From Paraphoma chrysanthemicola (lineage: Eukaryota > Ascomycota > Dothideomycetes > Pleosporales > Phaeosphaeriaceae): a stretch of DNA of 64,000 nucleotides. Under the pieces are notes generated by a model. It had not been told where the DNA came from. It saw only the letters and a program-made list of their open reading frames with translations, and made no database searches. Location: the NCBI GenBank assembly GCA_020744225.1, contig JAGMWG010000015.1, positions 992,001-1,056,000 on the forward strand, given 5' to 3'. This document shows positions 19,719 through 31,754 of the stretch, piece by piece. Each line of letters starts with the position of its first letter. The stretch's first letter is position 1. The translations under genes were made by a program, and so were the position numbers.

Positions 19719-22700
19719 ATGACCCTATGCAAGGGAGTTACGCCACACTACGATCCACACTGAACGAAACCTTTGGTACGCCAACGACAACCACCACCTA
19801 CCGGTCACACGGGCAACGGTCGAACGACCCGACGCCACGAGCACTCCGCGGACGCTGAAAAAGCTCCGCACCAATCCGCCTGCTGTACTTGAGCATGAGC
19901 ATTGACTTTTGCAATGGTCTTTGTTTGCTTTGCGCTGCTATTTACAACTCGCAATGGACTTGGGACGACCCTGCATCTGATGTGGAGCAGGGTCTGGAAC
20001 GATGATGGGATGCCTCCACCATGATGCGGTGTTGAGGGGAGGAGACTTGGACCCTGGAATCTGGGCATGACGAAGGACGAGGAGAACTAGCTAGGATAAG
20101 AACCTCTAGAATCTACTATGAATTCGAGAACATCGAACAACATCACCGTTCCATCATGAATGCTTCCGTGACATCCGTTGCCACATTACTCCCTGATTTC
20201 AACCAGTCCATGGCGAGCCAACATAGTTGCAGTTCGCAAAGCAGTGCACTTTGCAGGGGCTCGAGGTATGCCTCACCCAATATTGCACTTGCACCCACAC
20301 AACGGAGCCAAATCCCCGACACCCACTCCCTTGAACCCCACTCTACCACCCAAAATCCAATACACCCGCCATCCTCCATCTAAGACACTCACCCACCACG
20401 CCGCCCACACCAGCGACCCTGAAACCCCACCCACCCAATCACGCGCCCGCTGCAGTCCTACCGTGCTCATGTGCCCATGATAAACTGATCGCCGCACCCG
20501 AACACGAGGCGAACGACGACACCATCTTGGGTTTGTGGCGAGAATCACCGGGAGATGGCGCCACACCCTTTCACAGTGTATGAGTTGCCAGGCACGACTA
20601 AGTGCGCAGTGGGTGAATGTAGGTGTAAGTCGTATGCAAGTGCTATACGGGAGGGTGGTGTAGTAGTGCCGACTATCTCCCGCGCCTTGAAACTCAATTT
20701 TTGCACATGCAGTCCTACACACAGTAAGGCGCAGCTCAGAACGGACCGCGCACTTGCGCATCATCAGATTTCTCTTTGAAACCGGTACTGTGCACAAAGA
20801 CGACATCATACCAACAACCGCAGCCTAGCACCCTCCTCATCACAGTACGTATGTACTACGAGTATCGCAATTTCCTGATCGCAAAGCCACCGTCTTACTT
20901 GCATGTCGCGAGACAAGCGACATCATCAGCTGTGCCGGGGTCGGGGTGTGCATTTCAGGATTTGAGGGTGCGGGGCAGGGAGCAGACGTCAGTGTGGTTT
21001 GCCTGGTTGTTATCGATAAGGCCACATACACGGGACGGGACGATCTGGTTTTGGAGGGGTGTGCGAGGTTGTGACTCTGAGGTGCAGTGCAAAGTCGTGA
21101 CTCTTCGTGCATCGCGACATTGATGCATCGAGGAGTCAGGTAGGCGGGGTAATGGTACTATGGATCAATGATGATGTGGGATTGGAATAGGAAGGCGGAG
21201 ATGCGGTTTCGCTTGAGCTTGTGCGATGTTTGATGCGTTGATGTTGACGATGAATAGGTATCCTTGTCTTTCGCGACTCTGGGATGCCATTACTTACTAT
21301 CCTGTGCTATCACTATTTCACAATTATATTGTAATAAGCTAATCACCGTTGGGCATATTCTCCGCCACCTTAGTGTCTTCGTCGGATCCGTAATTCCAAA
21401 AATGAAGCGAACGAACCCACCGTTCCCTCAACTCCTCCCTTGCGAGGTTATCGATAATCGGCAACTACTTTGCCGGCTCGCGACTCATGTCGTGAACACG
21501 TCTGCGCGGTAGTCTGGGATCACCTGGTCGGTAGTTGATGTGTCAGTTGGCGATCAGCGGTTTGCAGCTTCACATTGCCCAATGCTTGGCGCGCATCGTT
21601 GCTTGTTCGAGGGAGTGAGGTTTGATGATCTTTGGTTGTAGGATTCTTAAGGGCCGAAAAGCTTCATTTGTTGTCAGTTCGTGGGATAAAGTCCTGAGCT
21701 CAATGTGGTGGTGTTGGTCTTGTGTGGCGTCTGATCTTCTGATGATTGAGTGGTGATGAGGCAGAGAGTGCGCGTCATTACGGTGGTGTTTCGGCGCAAT
21801 GGTCCAGGTATCTCGAAGTTGTGTTTGCTTGTTGCAATGTGTTGTTCAGAGTCGCGATTCTGGAGATGCGAAAAGCAACTCAGGCACCGCGACATATTCT
21901 CCACGCCCAATGCCCCGCTGTTCTACAATCGCGACACCGTGACAGCGGCACAGGTGGATATCCGGCGTCTTCAACAGCATCTTCACGCAGGTCGAAGAAC
22001 AACTGTCACCCGCTTGCGCAATCCTCAAATCACCATACCAGCCCTCTCCCAGCACCTCATCACCACCACTCAGGAACATCCTCGCAGTACCAGTCCTAGC
22101 TCTTTCAACCCCGCTATCTTCACCCATCGTGATAGGTCTTCGTCCAGTCTTGACGTTCTAGCGCCTCGAGTCCTCGCAGGGATCGCAATGCACGCCTGCA
22201 TTGGCGAGATGGCAACTCACCGACTTTACTCTTATCACCGGTCTGCACCTCTACTGCAGCCCGTGCAGCGCGCATGCATTGCAGCCTCACCGGTGAAGTG
22301 CCACTCTTGACCACTTTTCTCCTCGAAGCAGACAATGCAATTGATGATCTTCGGAGTCGGCCGCGTGGTTTAATTGCGCAAACTGCCAAAACATGTGTTG
22401 TCGCTGCAATATGTTCTCCTCACCCGCCGTTCGTTGCTGGAAGCCGGACTGTCAGCTGTCCCGGCTCTCTGATCCAACGATGATCTTCTTGTGAAATTAC
22501 GCGCACGCATTTCTCGGATTGGTCAATTTCGCGTCGCGTTCGGCACTTGCTCGGCTGCCGATGCCAACGTGTCGCTCCACCAAGGCCAATGCCGTCCGCG
22601 AGCCCAACGTCTTCACCACAGACATGGAATAAGGACCCGGGAATTGAGAAATGAGCTGCGACGTCTGACAGGGCTGTGCCGGTTTCATGGACTGGCAGAA

Positions 22701-24505
22701 AAAGAGCTAGCGATTGGTCAATTGCGCTGCGGCGCGCGTGGTGTTGTGATGCGGGAAAGGCTGAGGCGCAGCAGCCATGGGCACAGGGCTGAGCCAGATG
22801 AACAAGCATGAACTTGTTGGGGTGCGTTCAGCCACTGTTCGCACGTGTGGTCGAGTGTGCGACGAGCTGAAGATGTGGAAATTAATAACACGAACTTGAC
22901 GACTTTGCGCGCGGCGATCGCGACGAATGCGATGCATGAAAAGAGGTGGTCGCGATTCTGGGGGCCATTTGCCGCTTTCCAACCCCCACAGCCCTATCTC
23001 GAAATAGACGTCATGCGAGCCATACTGCGCCGCGAATAGCTGTTTCGACATCAAACATTGGATGCGCCAATGGCGATAGGTTTTTCTGCCAGACATGGGG
23101 AAAGAGAGTTTTGCGGGTACTGCCTCGAGAACGCGTGGATCGAGACCTGGCTCCAAGAACTGGATTGCTAGACGAGGCTATGTTTAGCCATTGAGACGGA
23201 ATGGCCGAGACATTTGGTATGCTGGAGTTTCATTGCGCTTGAAAATTGCACAATGACGTGAATGCACAACGCGGCACGGTACTGTAGTTGACGCCGTCTG
23301 TTTGCTGTCTACCACTGCGCCGCACCTATCGTTTTTCTGCATTGGCGTAGTGTCGTGATCATGAATATCACTCCTTGCTGCAAGAGAATATTCGTCATGG
23401 GCAGACCTGCCAGACGGCCGATCATGTGTGTGCGGCGTACCGGGCGCAGATCCAAAGCTTGAAGTTCGACCAGGGGGTCGATGGTGAGGCGACATGCAAG
23501 CTGTTTGTTTTATTTACAACGGTGTCAGATTTTCTGATTTGTTGTGCTTTATATTGCCCAGAACAGAATACGTCCTCTGGTATGCATCAGGTGCAAAAGA
23601 AGGGCTGCGTCTATTTACCAGATTCGCCTTTACCGGACTGTGGTGATGATAGAAGGTCAAAGCTTTCGCTGTCTGTCATGGTAACTATAGAACTTGTTCA
23701 ATGAACCAGAAACATCGAGGTCACGATGCGCTGCGTTATCGAACGGTCAAGGAGATGCATTCATTTCTGTAAAACACGGACTGAAAATGGGGATCTTAGG
23801 CTTGAGATACCTTCACGACGTGCACTTAGTACGTATAACAAAGTTCGAGACCTGCATGTAATTGCGCGTTCAAGTTGGATGTGCGATGGATGGAAATAGA
23901 AGATGAAGAAATGCGCTAAAGCCCGAAGGGCACAAGCGTTGATGCTGGGGGGAAATGACAATCTCACAACCCGTTAACTCTACACGACCAACTATGTTTC
24001 TTTACCACCTCTGCCAATTGAAGAACCATCACCGAATTTGCGCGTGCCGATCAAGATGTTATCATCGTCCAATGCCACTGCCTACCATGCCAGTGCAGCC
24101 TGCAAGATATCCCAGACCCTGCGGCGCGCGGTTGACGGCGGTTTTGGCAATCAGTCGCTGCCTTATCAACCAGAACTTCTCCCTCGCCATGTCTAACAGT
24201 GAGAGGAAAAGAACACCTCAAAATGACATTAGATCTGGGTTTAGGCACGCACCAGTCGAGTAGTCGTAACGGCACGGCTCGTAAGGCCCTCGCCAAGGTC
24301 TTGAGCTGTGGCTGTGCGTTGGCTGTGCGATCTTGCGTCTCGGTCATTGGTGCAAAAGCTGCTAGCGCCACTTCCCCAGAGCTGAACGTCAAGGTATATG
24401 ATGCTTCGAACAGGGTATCGCCTAGATCTTCAACTCCGATAAAGACGCCACCGCAATCTATACCCTTGAACGCCAGCCGCTCGTGCGTCTGCCTCAGCAT
24501 TCCAC
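19719..24505. other. long stretch without a supported gene
   Basis: 4.8 kb with many short antiparallel frames and no domain. The 14-base word aattgcgcaaactg occurs here at about 22374 and again at about 18062, and other caattgcgc-type words recur. The minus strand near 24250-24620 has two adjacent frames with coding-like composition (see rejected list) but no recognisable family. Confidence 0.45.
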
Positions 24506-24634
24506 ATGTCCTCAAATAACCAGAACGCCGCATCGGGCCTTGCACCCATTTCGCGCGCGGCTTTAAGCGGTGTTGATGCCCAGTCAACATATTTTGTCGA
24601 GTTTGAACTATTCTGCATTGCACTCCACTCATGA
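24506..24634 (+). other. short upstream frame overlapping the HET start
   Basis: A 42-residue frame that starts at ATG 24506 and ends in a TGA whose first bases overlap the HET start codon (the four bases ATGA). Its composition is unremarkable. It could limit or couple translation of the HET gene, or be chance. Confidence 0.25.
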
Positions 24635-26714
24635 CCAGCGAAGTTGTCGGTGCGGAGGTGGATTCGGTATGTCCACACTTCGAGTACAAGCCGCTTCCCG
24701 ACTCAAGTACCTACATCCGCCTACTCGAGATCCTGGAGGGAGACTTTGACCAGCACGTGCGCTGTGAGCTCACAACATGGGCTCTATCGGAGGCACCCCC
24801 CTACGCGGCCATTTCGTACACATGGGGAGACCCAGGAGATGTTGCACACGTCACGGTTGATGGGAAGAGCTTGGAAGTACGCCAGAATTGCGAATACGTT
24901 TTGCAGCAAGCCTTTGCGTCCGGTCGGAGCAAATACTTTTGGTGCGACGCAATCAGCATCAATCAGGGGATGTTGCGGAGAAAAGTGGCCAAGTGGCCAT
25001 CTTCGCAACCTTGTACAGCAAAGCCGACCAGTTGCTCGTCTGCGTTGGACCACACGATGACGGTAGCAATGAGCTCTTTGACGTTTTCCGACACAAAGCC
25101 GAACTTCTCGATAGCATTCTTCGCCATTCGACTCATACCAAGATTCCCACACCACAGCCGTCGGCGAATCGCAGCCAATCTCGATTGATGGAACGATTCA
25201 AAGACATGAAGCAGGTAACATCGGCTTCTCGATACATATCCAAGAAAGTTATTCAGCTCAAAGGAATACCTCTAGGCGAGGTGGCCGATCGTCACAAATG
25301 GTCTGGGGCTTTGGATGTAGACGGACATCTTGTTTGGCTACGATGCGCTGGCAGTGGTCAATGGAACGGCAAGGAGAGTTTTGGAAACAATTTGTTCGCC
25401 TTCATGCGTGATGTAACCTTTCCCGAAAGGAGCCGGATCATCGAAAGCTTCCTGCATTTCATGAAGCGAGCGTATTTTAGTCGGCTATGGGTCCTCCAAG
25501 AACTGCAGCTAGGTCAGACTAAATTATTGTGCTGCGGGAAGGACGTTCACAAGTTCGACCATCTTATCGCAATCCATCAATTGATCCGGATATGGCTCCA
25601 AGAGGTACATTTTTCGGGCCTTTTTGGCGCTCTTTTGGACCGGAAGTATCGAAAATTAGGATTCTCGCTCGAACAACTCCGACAGGCCACCGAACTGGAA
25701 AGACTCAAGTACCAGACCGGTTGCATCAGACTGGGCGTCGTCAAAGCACAATCGGTGCAACTTCCGCACCTCCTCGACGCCTTGGATCACTTTCAATGCG
25801 CTGACAGTCGGGATAGAATTTTTGGGACCATGAGCTTGATAGATTGGGACCAATGGACCTCAAGAGAATATTTCACAGTTGACTACAGCATGGATGCCTT
25901 CCTGGTTGCTAAAAAGGTCATGACTATCTTACTCTGTCATCATTCAAGCGCCACCTACAACAACGACGGAGCCGGAATTGAATTGGTTAGAAGAGCAGAG
26001 ACACTGCGACGACTGCTGAAATACACACTGGAGAACTCAAGTTTATACCACGGCCTTGCGTATCGAAGTCTACCATGGCCTGAAAGTGAAGGGACATGGG
26101 AACCATATGCTCGGATGCCCGACTTCGACTGGTGGGCTTATCCTTTGCAAGACTGGGACACTAGTGCAAGAGACGAACTACTTTTTTATTGTAGACCGAG
26201 CCACCACAGCTCCGTGGCCGAGTTGGTCAACTCACATGGCCACGTTATTGCCTACCTGCCTCAGAACACCAAAGGAGGTGATTGGCTCCTGCTGAGTACC
26301 TATTGGTACTTATCTCGGCCTGAGTTGAGGGGCATCATAATGCAACCTTGTCCTGATGAGAAGAACAGGTTACTTGGCCTCACTGTCCCTATCAAGTATG
26401 AAAGAAGTCGCTGGCCGAACACGTACCAGTACACCCCGCCCAGAGTCGGAGATTACTACCTCGATTCCAACACGATGCGACGATTCAAGATTAGGTGGGA
26501 TTCCGTTGACTTATTGGTGCTGGAGTGGCGATATGCACACGCGGAGGCGATGCCTGCGACCAATATGCAACCAGACGTGGCAGCGGAATTTTGTGCACAA
26601 CGCATATGCACCATCGAAAAGTCATCATACGCCGTCGGCCCGTATCAAAGTCATATGGAGTTCTATCATGACGTCGAGGCATTTCCGGGATACCGTGCTT
26701 TTAAATATTTTTGA
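24631..26714 (+). pseudogene. HET-domain gene interrupted by one frameshift
   Basis: HET proteins control heterokaryon incompatibility and related cell death. The first frame (from ATG 24631) gives the HET start: a YIRLLEILEG block, then PPYAAISYTWGDP, then KYFWCDAISINQ. Right after this, at the run of four G at 24966-24969, the expected continuation DVAEKSGQVAIFATLYSKA lies in another frame, which then stays open for about 580 codons to 26714 with no further lesion. One extra G in the run would join the two parts. The later region has the typical RLWVLQELQLG block and a long C-terminal part (DSRDRIFGTMSLIDW, YAVGPYQSHMEFYHDVEAF). Because only one lesion exists in over 2 kb, the change is recent, polymorphic, or a sequencing error. 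No intron can bridge it. It is the first of two tandem HET genes. Confidence 0.82.
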
Positions 26715-27076
26715 GCGGGAAGACAAAATCCAAAAAACCTGGAATGTGGCGTGTCTGGGGAGTCCAGTAGAGTTGTGAATTGTTACAACCGAAGTTATCG
26801 CTATTTTGACTACTACAATATCCTTCAATGAAGCCAAGGCAAGTCAAACCGTGTGGTTGACCACTTCGTAAGGTCGGGAAATTCCATTGGCAGCCTTGCT
26901 TCAGCCACATTTTACAGCTCACCGGTGTGGCGTCTGCCCAGCCTTCTTGACCTTCTCGAGCTTTTTACCCCTCTCTCCCCGCAATCATGCGCGTCCTCAT
27001 CATCTACATCTTCTGCGAAATGCCCAGTTGAAGATTTCGCCATCAAAGTCAAGAGTGGAGATGCCATAATGCAGAT

Positions 27077-28805
27077 ATGGAGGATGACGATACACAATTC
27101 GAAGCGCCCAATTTTCAGCACCAGCCGCTGAGGCTCGATGTCGCTTCTACCAGGCTCCTAGATGTCCTCTCCCTCGACGACGATGGTGTCATCAAATGCA
27201 AAATACAAAATGCGATACTTGCCACATCGCCGGATCCCGAAACCGACCAGGCCAAGTTCCCCCGCACCTTCATACACATGTCTCTCATATGTTTGGGGCT
27301 CGGACGCCGGAATTCACTCAATCATGATCAATGGTGACCGATTCGAAGTTCACGAAAACTTGTACGCGTTCTTGCGCATGTTGGCACGAAAACGACGCCG
27401 TGCGCAGCAAAACAAGTGTGTTACCGGCCAAGACAGTATCGATGTGGAAGCATGCGCCAAGTCTCTCTGGATCGATGCACTTTGTATCGACCAAACAAGC
27501 ATCAGAGAACGCAATCATCAAGTCCAGCAAATGGGTCAGATTTACTCGCAAGCCAAAGAAGTTGTGGTATGGCTCGGAGAAGATGAAGGCATTGCCGATC
27601 TGTTCCGCTTCGCAGCCACTCTTACTCCATTCAATCGAAGAAGTGATGCGCAAAATTTGTCCCAATACATTGATGCCATACACGATCTTTTTGATCATGT
27701 GTACTGGAGTCGAGCTTGGATCACCCAGGAATTGGCACTAGCAAGTGCGACGCATTTCACCGCACTAGACGCGTCAATATCCTTGAACACCCTCAACCTC
27801 CTTGGGACGCGGCTCAAGCACACGTATGGTGAAAACATGATACAGAAAATGTGGAGTCCTATCCGTCAGTACCAAAGAGCAGCTCTTCGCTTGACCATAT
27901 TCGACAATTTATTGCAATATCAAAACAAAGAATGCACCGATGAACGAGACTTGGTCTATTCACTCTTGTCGATGTCCAGAAACGGCGAGAAAATTCAAGT
28001 CAACTACCAGTGCACTACATTGGAGTTGGCTCTTGACGTACTCCGATCCTGTGAGGGTGGCCCTTGCTTGCACAGAATATCCAACGTTCTTGCGGCACTT
28101 GGTATTCGCGTACAGGGACCGCTCGCTCAGTCACAGCTCGGAATTATCGAGCTCACAGGTTTCGTATACCACGAGGTCAAACTTAGAGAGCCTTGCAAGA
28201 TGTGCTCTCAACGTGTGCAGCCGATCACGAAGACATCCACAGAATTAATCTTCCACGATACTTGCGGAGTGTGCTCAGGGGTTGTTAAAATCCCGCCTCA
28301 ATATCTGGGATGGGGAACATATCACATATACTGCCTTGGCTGCGATCATCTCAATACGCATCAGCGTAGGGATATGGGCGGAGGGCATATATGTTTGTGT
28401 GGGCCGCTGGACCCTACGTCGCTGATCCCAACCCAGCTTCTATTAGTCAAAGGTGGAAGATGCAGCGAACTGCAAGGAGTTTACAGGGCCGTGAGTGACT
28501 TGGACGAGACTTCCGTCCGGCTGCAGCTGTCACTTCAATTGATTCTCGAGATACTTTCGCAACAGAGCCCGCCCACCGATAACGTTACCCTAGCTCCACA
28601 GTTACGAATGAATGATACCTCTGGTGCATGGGCACACTGGAAAGTCATAGAAAGCCACCACCGCCGTCAGCTTGCACCTGAGTTTGGGGGAATTACAGAC
28701 TTCCGCTGCTCTTCTCGGAAGGATGCAGATGGCATTACAGTTTGTATGCGTTGTTCAGGACGCCGTCGACGGTCTGCACTTCTCCAACATGCCGTGGAAT
28801 TGTAA
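27077..28805 (+). pseudogene. HET-domain gene interrupted by one frameshift, Cys-rich C-terminal part
   Basis: Starting at ATG 27077 the first frame has the usual HET lead (STRLLDVLSLDDDGVIKC). At the run of five C at 27259-27263 the HET core moves to another frame: YTCLSYVWGSD, then KSLWIDALCIDQ, RERNHQVQQMGQIYSQAKEVVVWLG, and WSRAWITQELALA. One C fewer restores a single frame of about 575 residues. After the HET core come DERDLVYSLLSM and a region with four CxxC pairs (CKMC, CGVC, CLGC, CMRC, from about 28194 to 28757) that could form zinc ribbons, unusual after a HET domain. It lies 360 bp after another frameshifted HET gene in the same direction. Functional loss, allele-specific inactivation or sequence error are all possible. 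Confidence 0.8.
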
Positions 28806-29627
28806 AGCTACTCTCGCTAGGTAGTGTTCTATCTCAGCATATGTTTAAAAGCTAAAGCACACGAATGAGAGCGTTCTAGAAAATCATGTGTGGGATTTGG
28901 ATCTATCCGAGACGTGACCAAGCTGATTCATCATTTGTGAAAAGTCAAGGCGAGATTGAAGCTCTGTATTGACCGCAGAAGAGTTGCATCTATGCTTTTA
29001 CTTCATAGCAAGTTCCTTGTCTTTCTCACTATATTCATGTCAACTACACACATGTACATGGACCGGGCTCGTGGTAACTAATGGTAGATTCCGTGAGTAG
29101 ATGGCAAATTTCTTCGGTTCAACCCGTCTAGGGACAAAGTGGTGATTGGGCGATCGCGTAAACTTCACTACCTAATGAATGCCAGATTGTCAGATGAGCG
29201 AAGTGCACATTGAGCTATTTCGATTAACTAAGGAACAGCTTGTGCGCAGTTCACTTCGGTATGAGCTAAGTAGAACAGCCTCACAAAGAAACTCCCGCTA
29301 GAATTACCAGGAGATACCCCAGCTCGCCATTATATCCACTTGGAGTCGCCACAAATAATTCCCATGAGCGTGTCTTAAGAAGAGGCCAACAGAGATATTC
29401 CAACTCTCATTTCGCTCTGTCTCCGCACCCTATGACGTCTCACGTTCACGTGCTTTCGCGAACTGTTACTGCTAGCGTTGATATGTTCTGACCTTCTATT
29501 GTAATTGAAAGGTCTCCCGCAGCGCACCCAATCTAATCTGCAGCGCAGAACACTCAACTCGCAGATACTTAGGAGCGCTAACATACTCCTTCGCCCCTGA
29601 CTACTGAACTCAAATACCGATAACGGC
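28806..29627. other. intergenic before the RRM gene
   Basis: About 820 bp, fairly AT-rich in its first half, with no supported frame, repeat or RNA gene. It is expected to hold the HET gene 3' end and the promoter of the RRM gene. Confidence 0.4.
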
Positions 29628-30823
29628 ATGGCCAACATTGAGCTCCCGCTACCAGCGCGCAATCGCGTCATCCGCATGACCAACGTTCACTTCGACGCCA
29701 ATGAGGACACTATCATTGATTTCTTCCAAGGATGTGACATCCAAGACCAATATCGGACGGTCAATACCCGCATCGGCACAAAGTCAATCGTGTACGTGCT
29801 CTTCGCAGCTGGCGCCGATAAGATCCGTGCTTGTAGCCTGTCTAACAGCACTATCCTCGATCGCGTGATCAAGATACAGCCGGCGCCCTCGGGCAACTAC
29901 CAGCGTAAGTGTAACAATGTTGTGCTCTACGCAGCTTGAACACTGACAGGATGTAGTGAACGAGGAAAGTACTGGTTTTGTCGAGCCGAGTAATGGCAAG
30001 CCAACTCCAATTAAGAGTGTGCATGGTAATGCCGCACCGCAGTTCATCGAGACCGACTTCCCGCATCTTGGTCTAACACGAGGTAACTTGAGACATGGAT
30101 TCGGTCGCTGCGACCATTGTTTGCTATTTCGTTTGCGCACATCAAGCACACTCCTGGATGACCTCACAGAGTAGTAACACCACAAAACAGACAAGCCCAC
30201 ATCCACACTCTCTTCAGGACCAGCCATCGCCGAGTCTCCAGCAAAGCACCTCGATCCGTCGTCTACCAGCATGCTGTCTCCTCCAGAAAACTACACTGCG
30301 CAACCACATGAAGCATCCCAGAACGACATGGATGGTGGAACCAAGCCGCGCAATCACTTCCCATGGATGTTCCCCGATGCAGCGGAGAATTATCAAGCCA
30401 AAGCGCAATGGGACGAATACTACTCCAATCAAGCCGCTTTCATGGCTTTCGACGAGAAGGCGGCAATGTTACAGTATGAAGACCAAGCGAACTCTACTCG
30501 TCCAGAATCAAGTCGTGGTGTACCTGTTGGGGTTGATACATATAGTACGTCGTGCATCTTCTACTTACTCTTGTCTAATCATACCATTTCTCTTTGAAAA
30601 GAATTCGGCAAGCTGACGCAGCATAGTCCCACCAAGTAGCCACAATTGGAACCTCGCAAGCGGCGATTCAAAGCATTGCGGCAATGATATGGTCACGGAG
30701 GAGGTGTGGTATGGGTTCATGCTAAGGCAGGCGGCGAAGGAAGAGAAGAGGCAGAAGGACAAGGGAACGCATGAGGGCGCGATAGTGAGAGAAGCGGGTG
30801 GGTATAAGGAGGAGGAAGAATAG
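29628..30823 (+). CDS. RNA-recognition-motif (RRM) protein
   Basis: Four exons on the plus strand: 29628-29904, 29957-30082, 30191-30544 and 30627-30823, with introns of 52, 108 and 82 bp (donors GTAAGT, GTAACT, GTACGT). They join to a continuous frame of 317 residues. Residues 11-88 form an RRM-like fold: VIRMTNVHFD in the RNP2 position, TIIDFFQGCDI as helix 1, SIVYVLFAAGADKIRACSL covering the RNP1 strand and helix 2, and VIKIQPAP as the last strand. RNP1 lacks some of the usual aromatic residues. The rest is low-complexity, with FPWMFPDAAENYQAKAQWDEYY and a Lys/Glu-rich C-terminus. A nuclear or cytoplasmic RNA-binding role is likely; the target is unknown. A related but broken RRM gene lies 500 bp downstream. 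Confidence 0.78.
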
Positions 30824-31320
30824 AATGGATTGAACGCAGGTTGAAGATTTAAACAATTTAGAGCCAGATCGAGGCCTGATGCATTTAGAATATCGTCGGT
30901 GTTCAAATGCCGGTCGAAATTTGGAGCAGGGCGACAGCGATGATCGATCTGGTCGTCGAGAGGACGCACTCTCATATGCGCAACTATAATTGTGAAAACA
31001 GTCACGTGTATTCTTCCATAGCAGGTGATGGTATACATGCGTCGTCTTTCAACTTCACCGATGTCATCCCCTGCACGTGACCTCGCGATCAAATCGCGTC
31101 GCAGATTACCTTCCGAGCACATCAAGGGCAGCACACTTACTTTCCTAATCGCGCCTAAACGGTTGCAGGACAGGAGCCTCAACACTCTGGCAAACATTGT
31201 ACACTCTCGTGCACTCACACTCACCGCTCGACCCAATTTCCCATCCTGGTCGCCATCTTACCAGCACAATTGCACATCTGTTGCCTACTTGCACACGACT
31301 TGCCAGAGTGCGCATCGGAA

Positions 31321-31754
31321 ATGCCTCGCGCGGACAACCAGATAGTAGGTAACGATGTCGCAGGTATCGAGTCCACGGCGCGTTCCTCCCTCTAGCCGTC
31401 TGAAGAACTTGAACCACAGCCGCATGTCGCACAACCCAGAACCCGTGTCAACGCATCCACCTTCAGCATCTCGGCTCAACGCAGTCTTCGCCCATCTCTT
31501 AGCCGCATTCTCTCCATTCACAACGTGCCCATCGCCGCTGCCAAAGCAGACATCGCGCCTTGCTGGGTGGGCTACTGATGATTGAGTTCAAGCGCACAAC
31601 GGATCCCGAGGCGGAGATGCCGTCTAGTATTGTGTTCTTGTTATTTTCGACAGCCAATCATGCGCGGATTTCGTTTAGGAGGTTGGACGGGAAGAAAATA
31701 TTAGGACAAGTAGTGAGGGTGGAGTTTGGGAATGGGGTCATGGCTGAGAAATAG
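31321..31754 (+). pseudogene. broken RRM-like gene
   Basis: The frame from ATG 31321 runs 24 codons to an in-frame TAG (31393-31395; a single C-to-T change from CAG would explain it), continues open in the same frame through RILSIHNVPIAAAKADIA, then shifts by one base near 31555-31562 to LLGGLLMIEFKRTTDPEAE, SSIVFLLFSTANHARISF, RLDGKKILGQVVRVEFGNG and a stop at 31754. RNP2 (ILSIHNVP) and RNP1-like (SSIVFLLF) strands are in the right order for an RRM, as in the intact gene just upstream. No GT-AG intron of realistic size repairs both breaks, although a splice variant cannot be excluded for the first one. Confidence 0.55.

Noticed and set aside
24051..24689. Minus-strand frames with coding-like composition just before the first HET gene
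   Set aside because: Two neighbouring frames would need to be joined without a plausible intron, and I cannot match any family. It could be a relic, so it is recorded here only.
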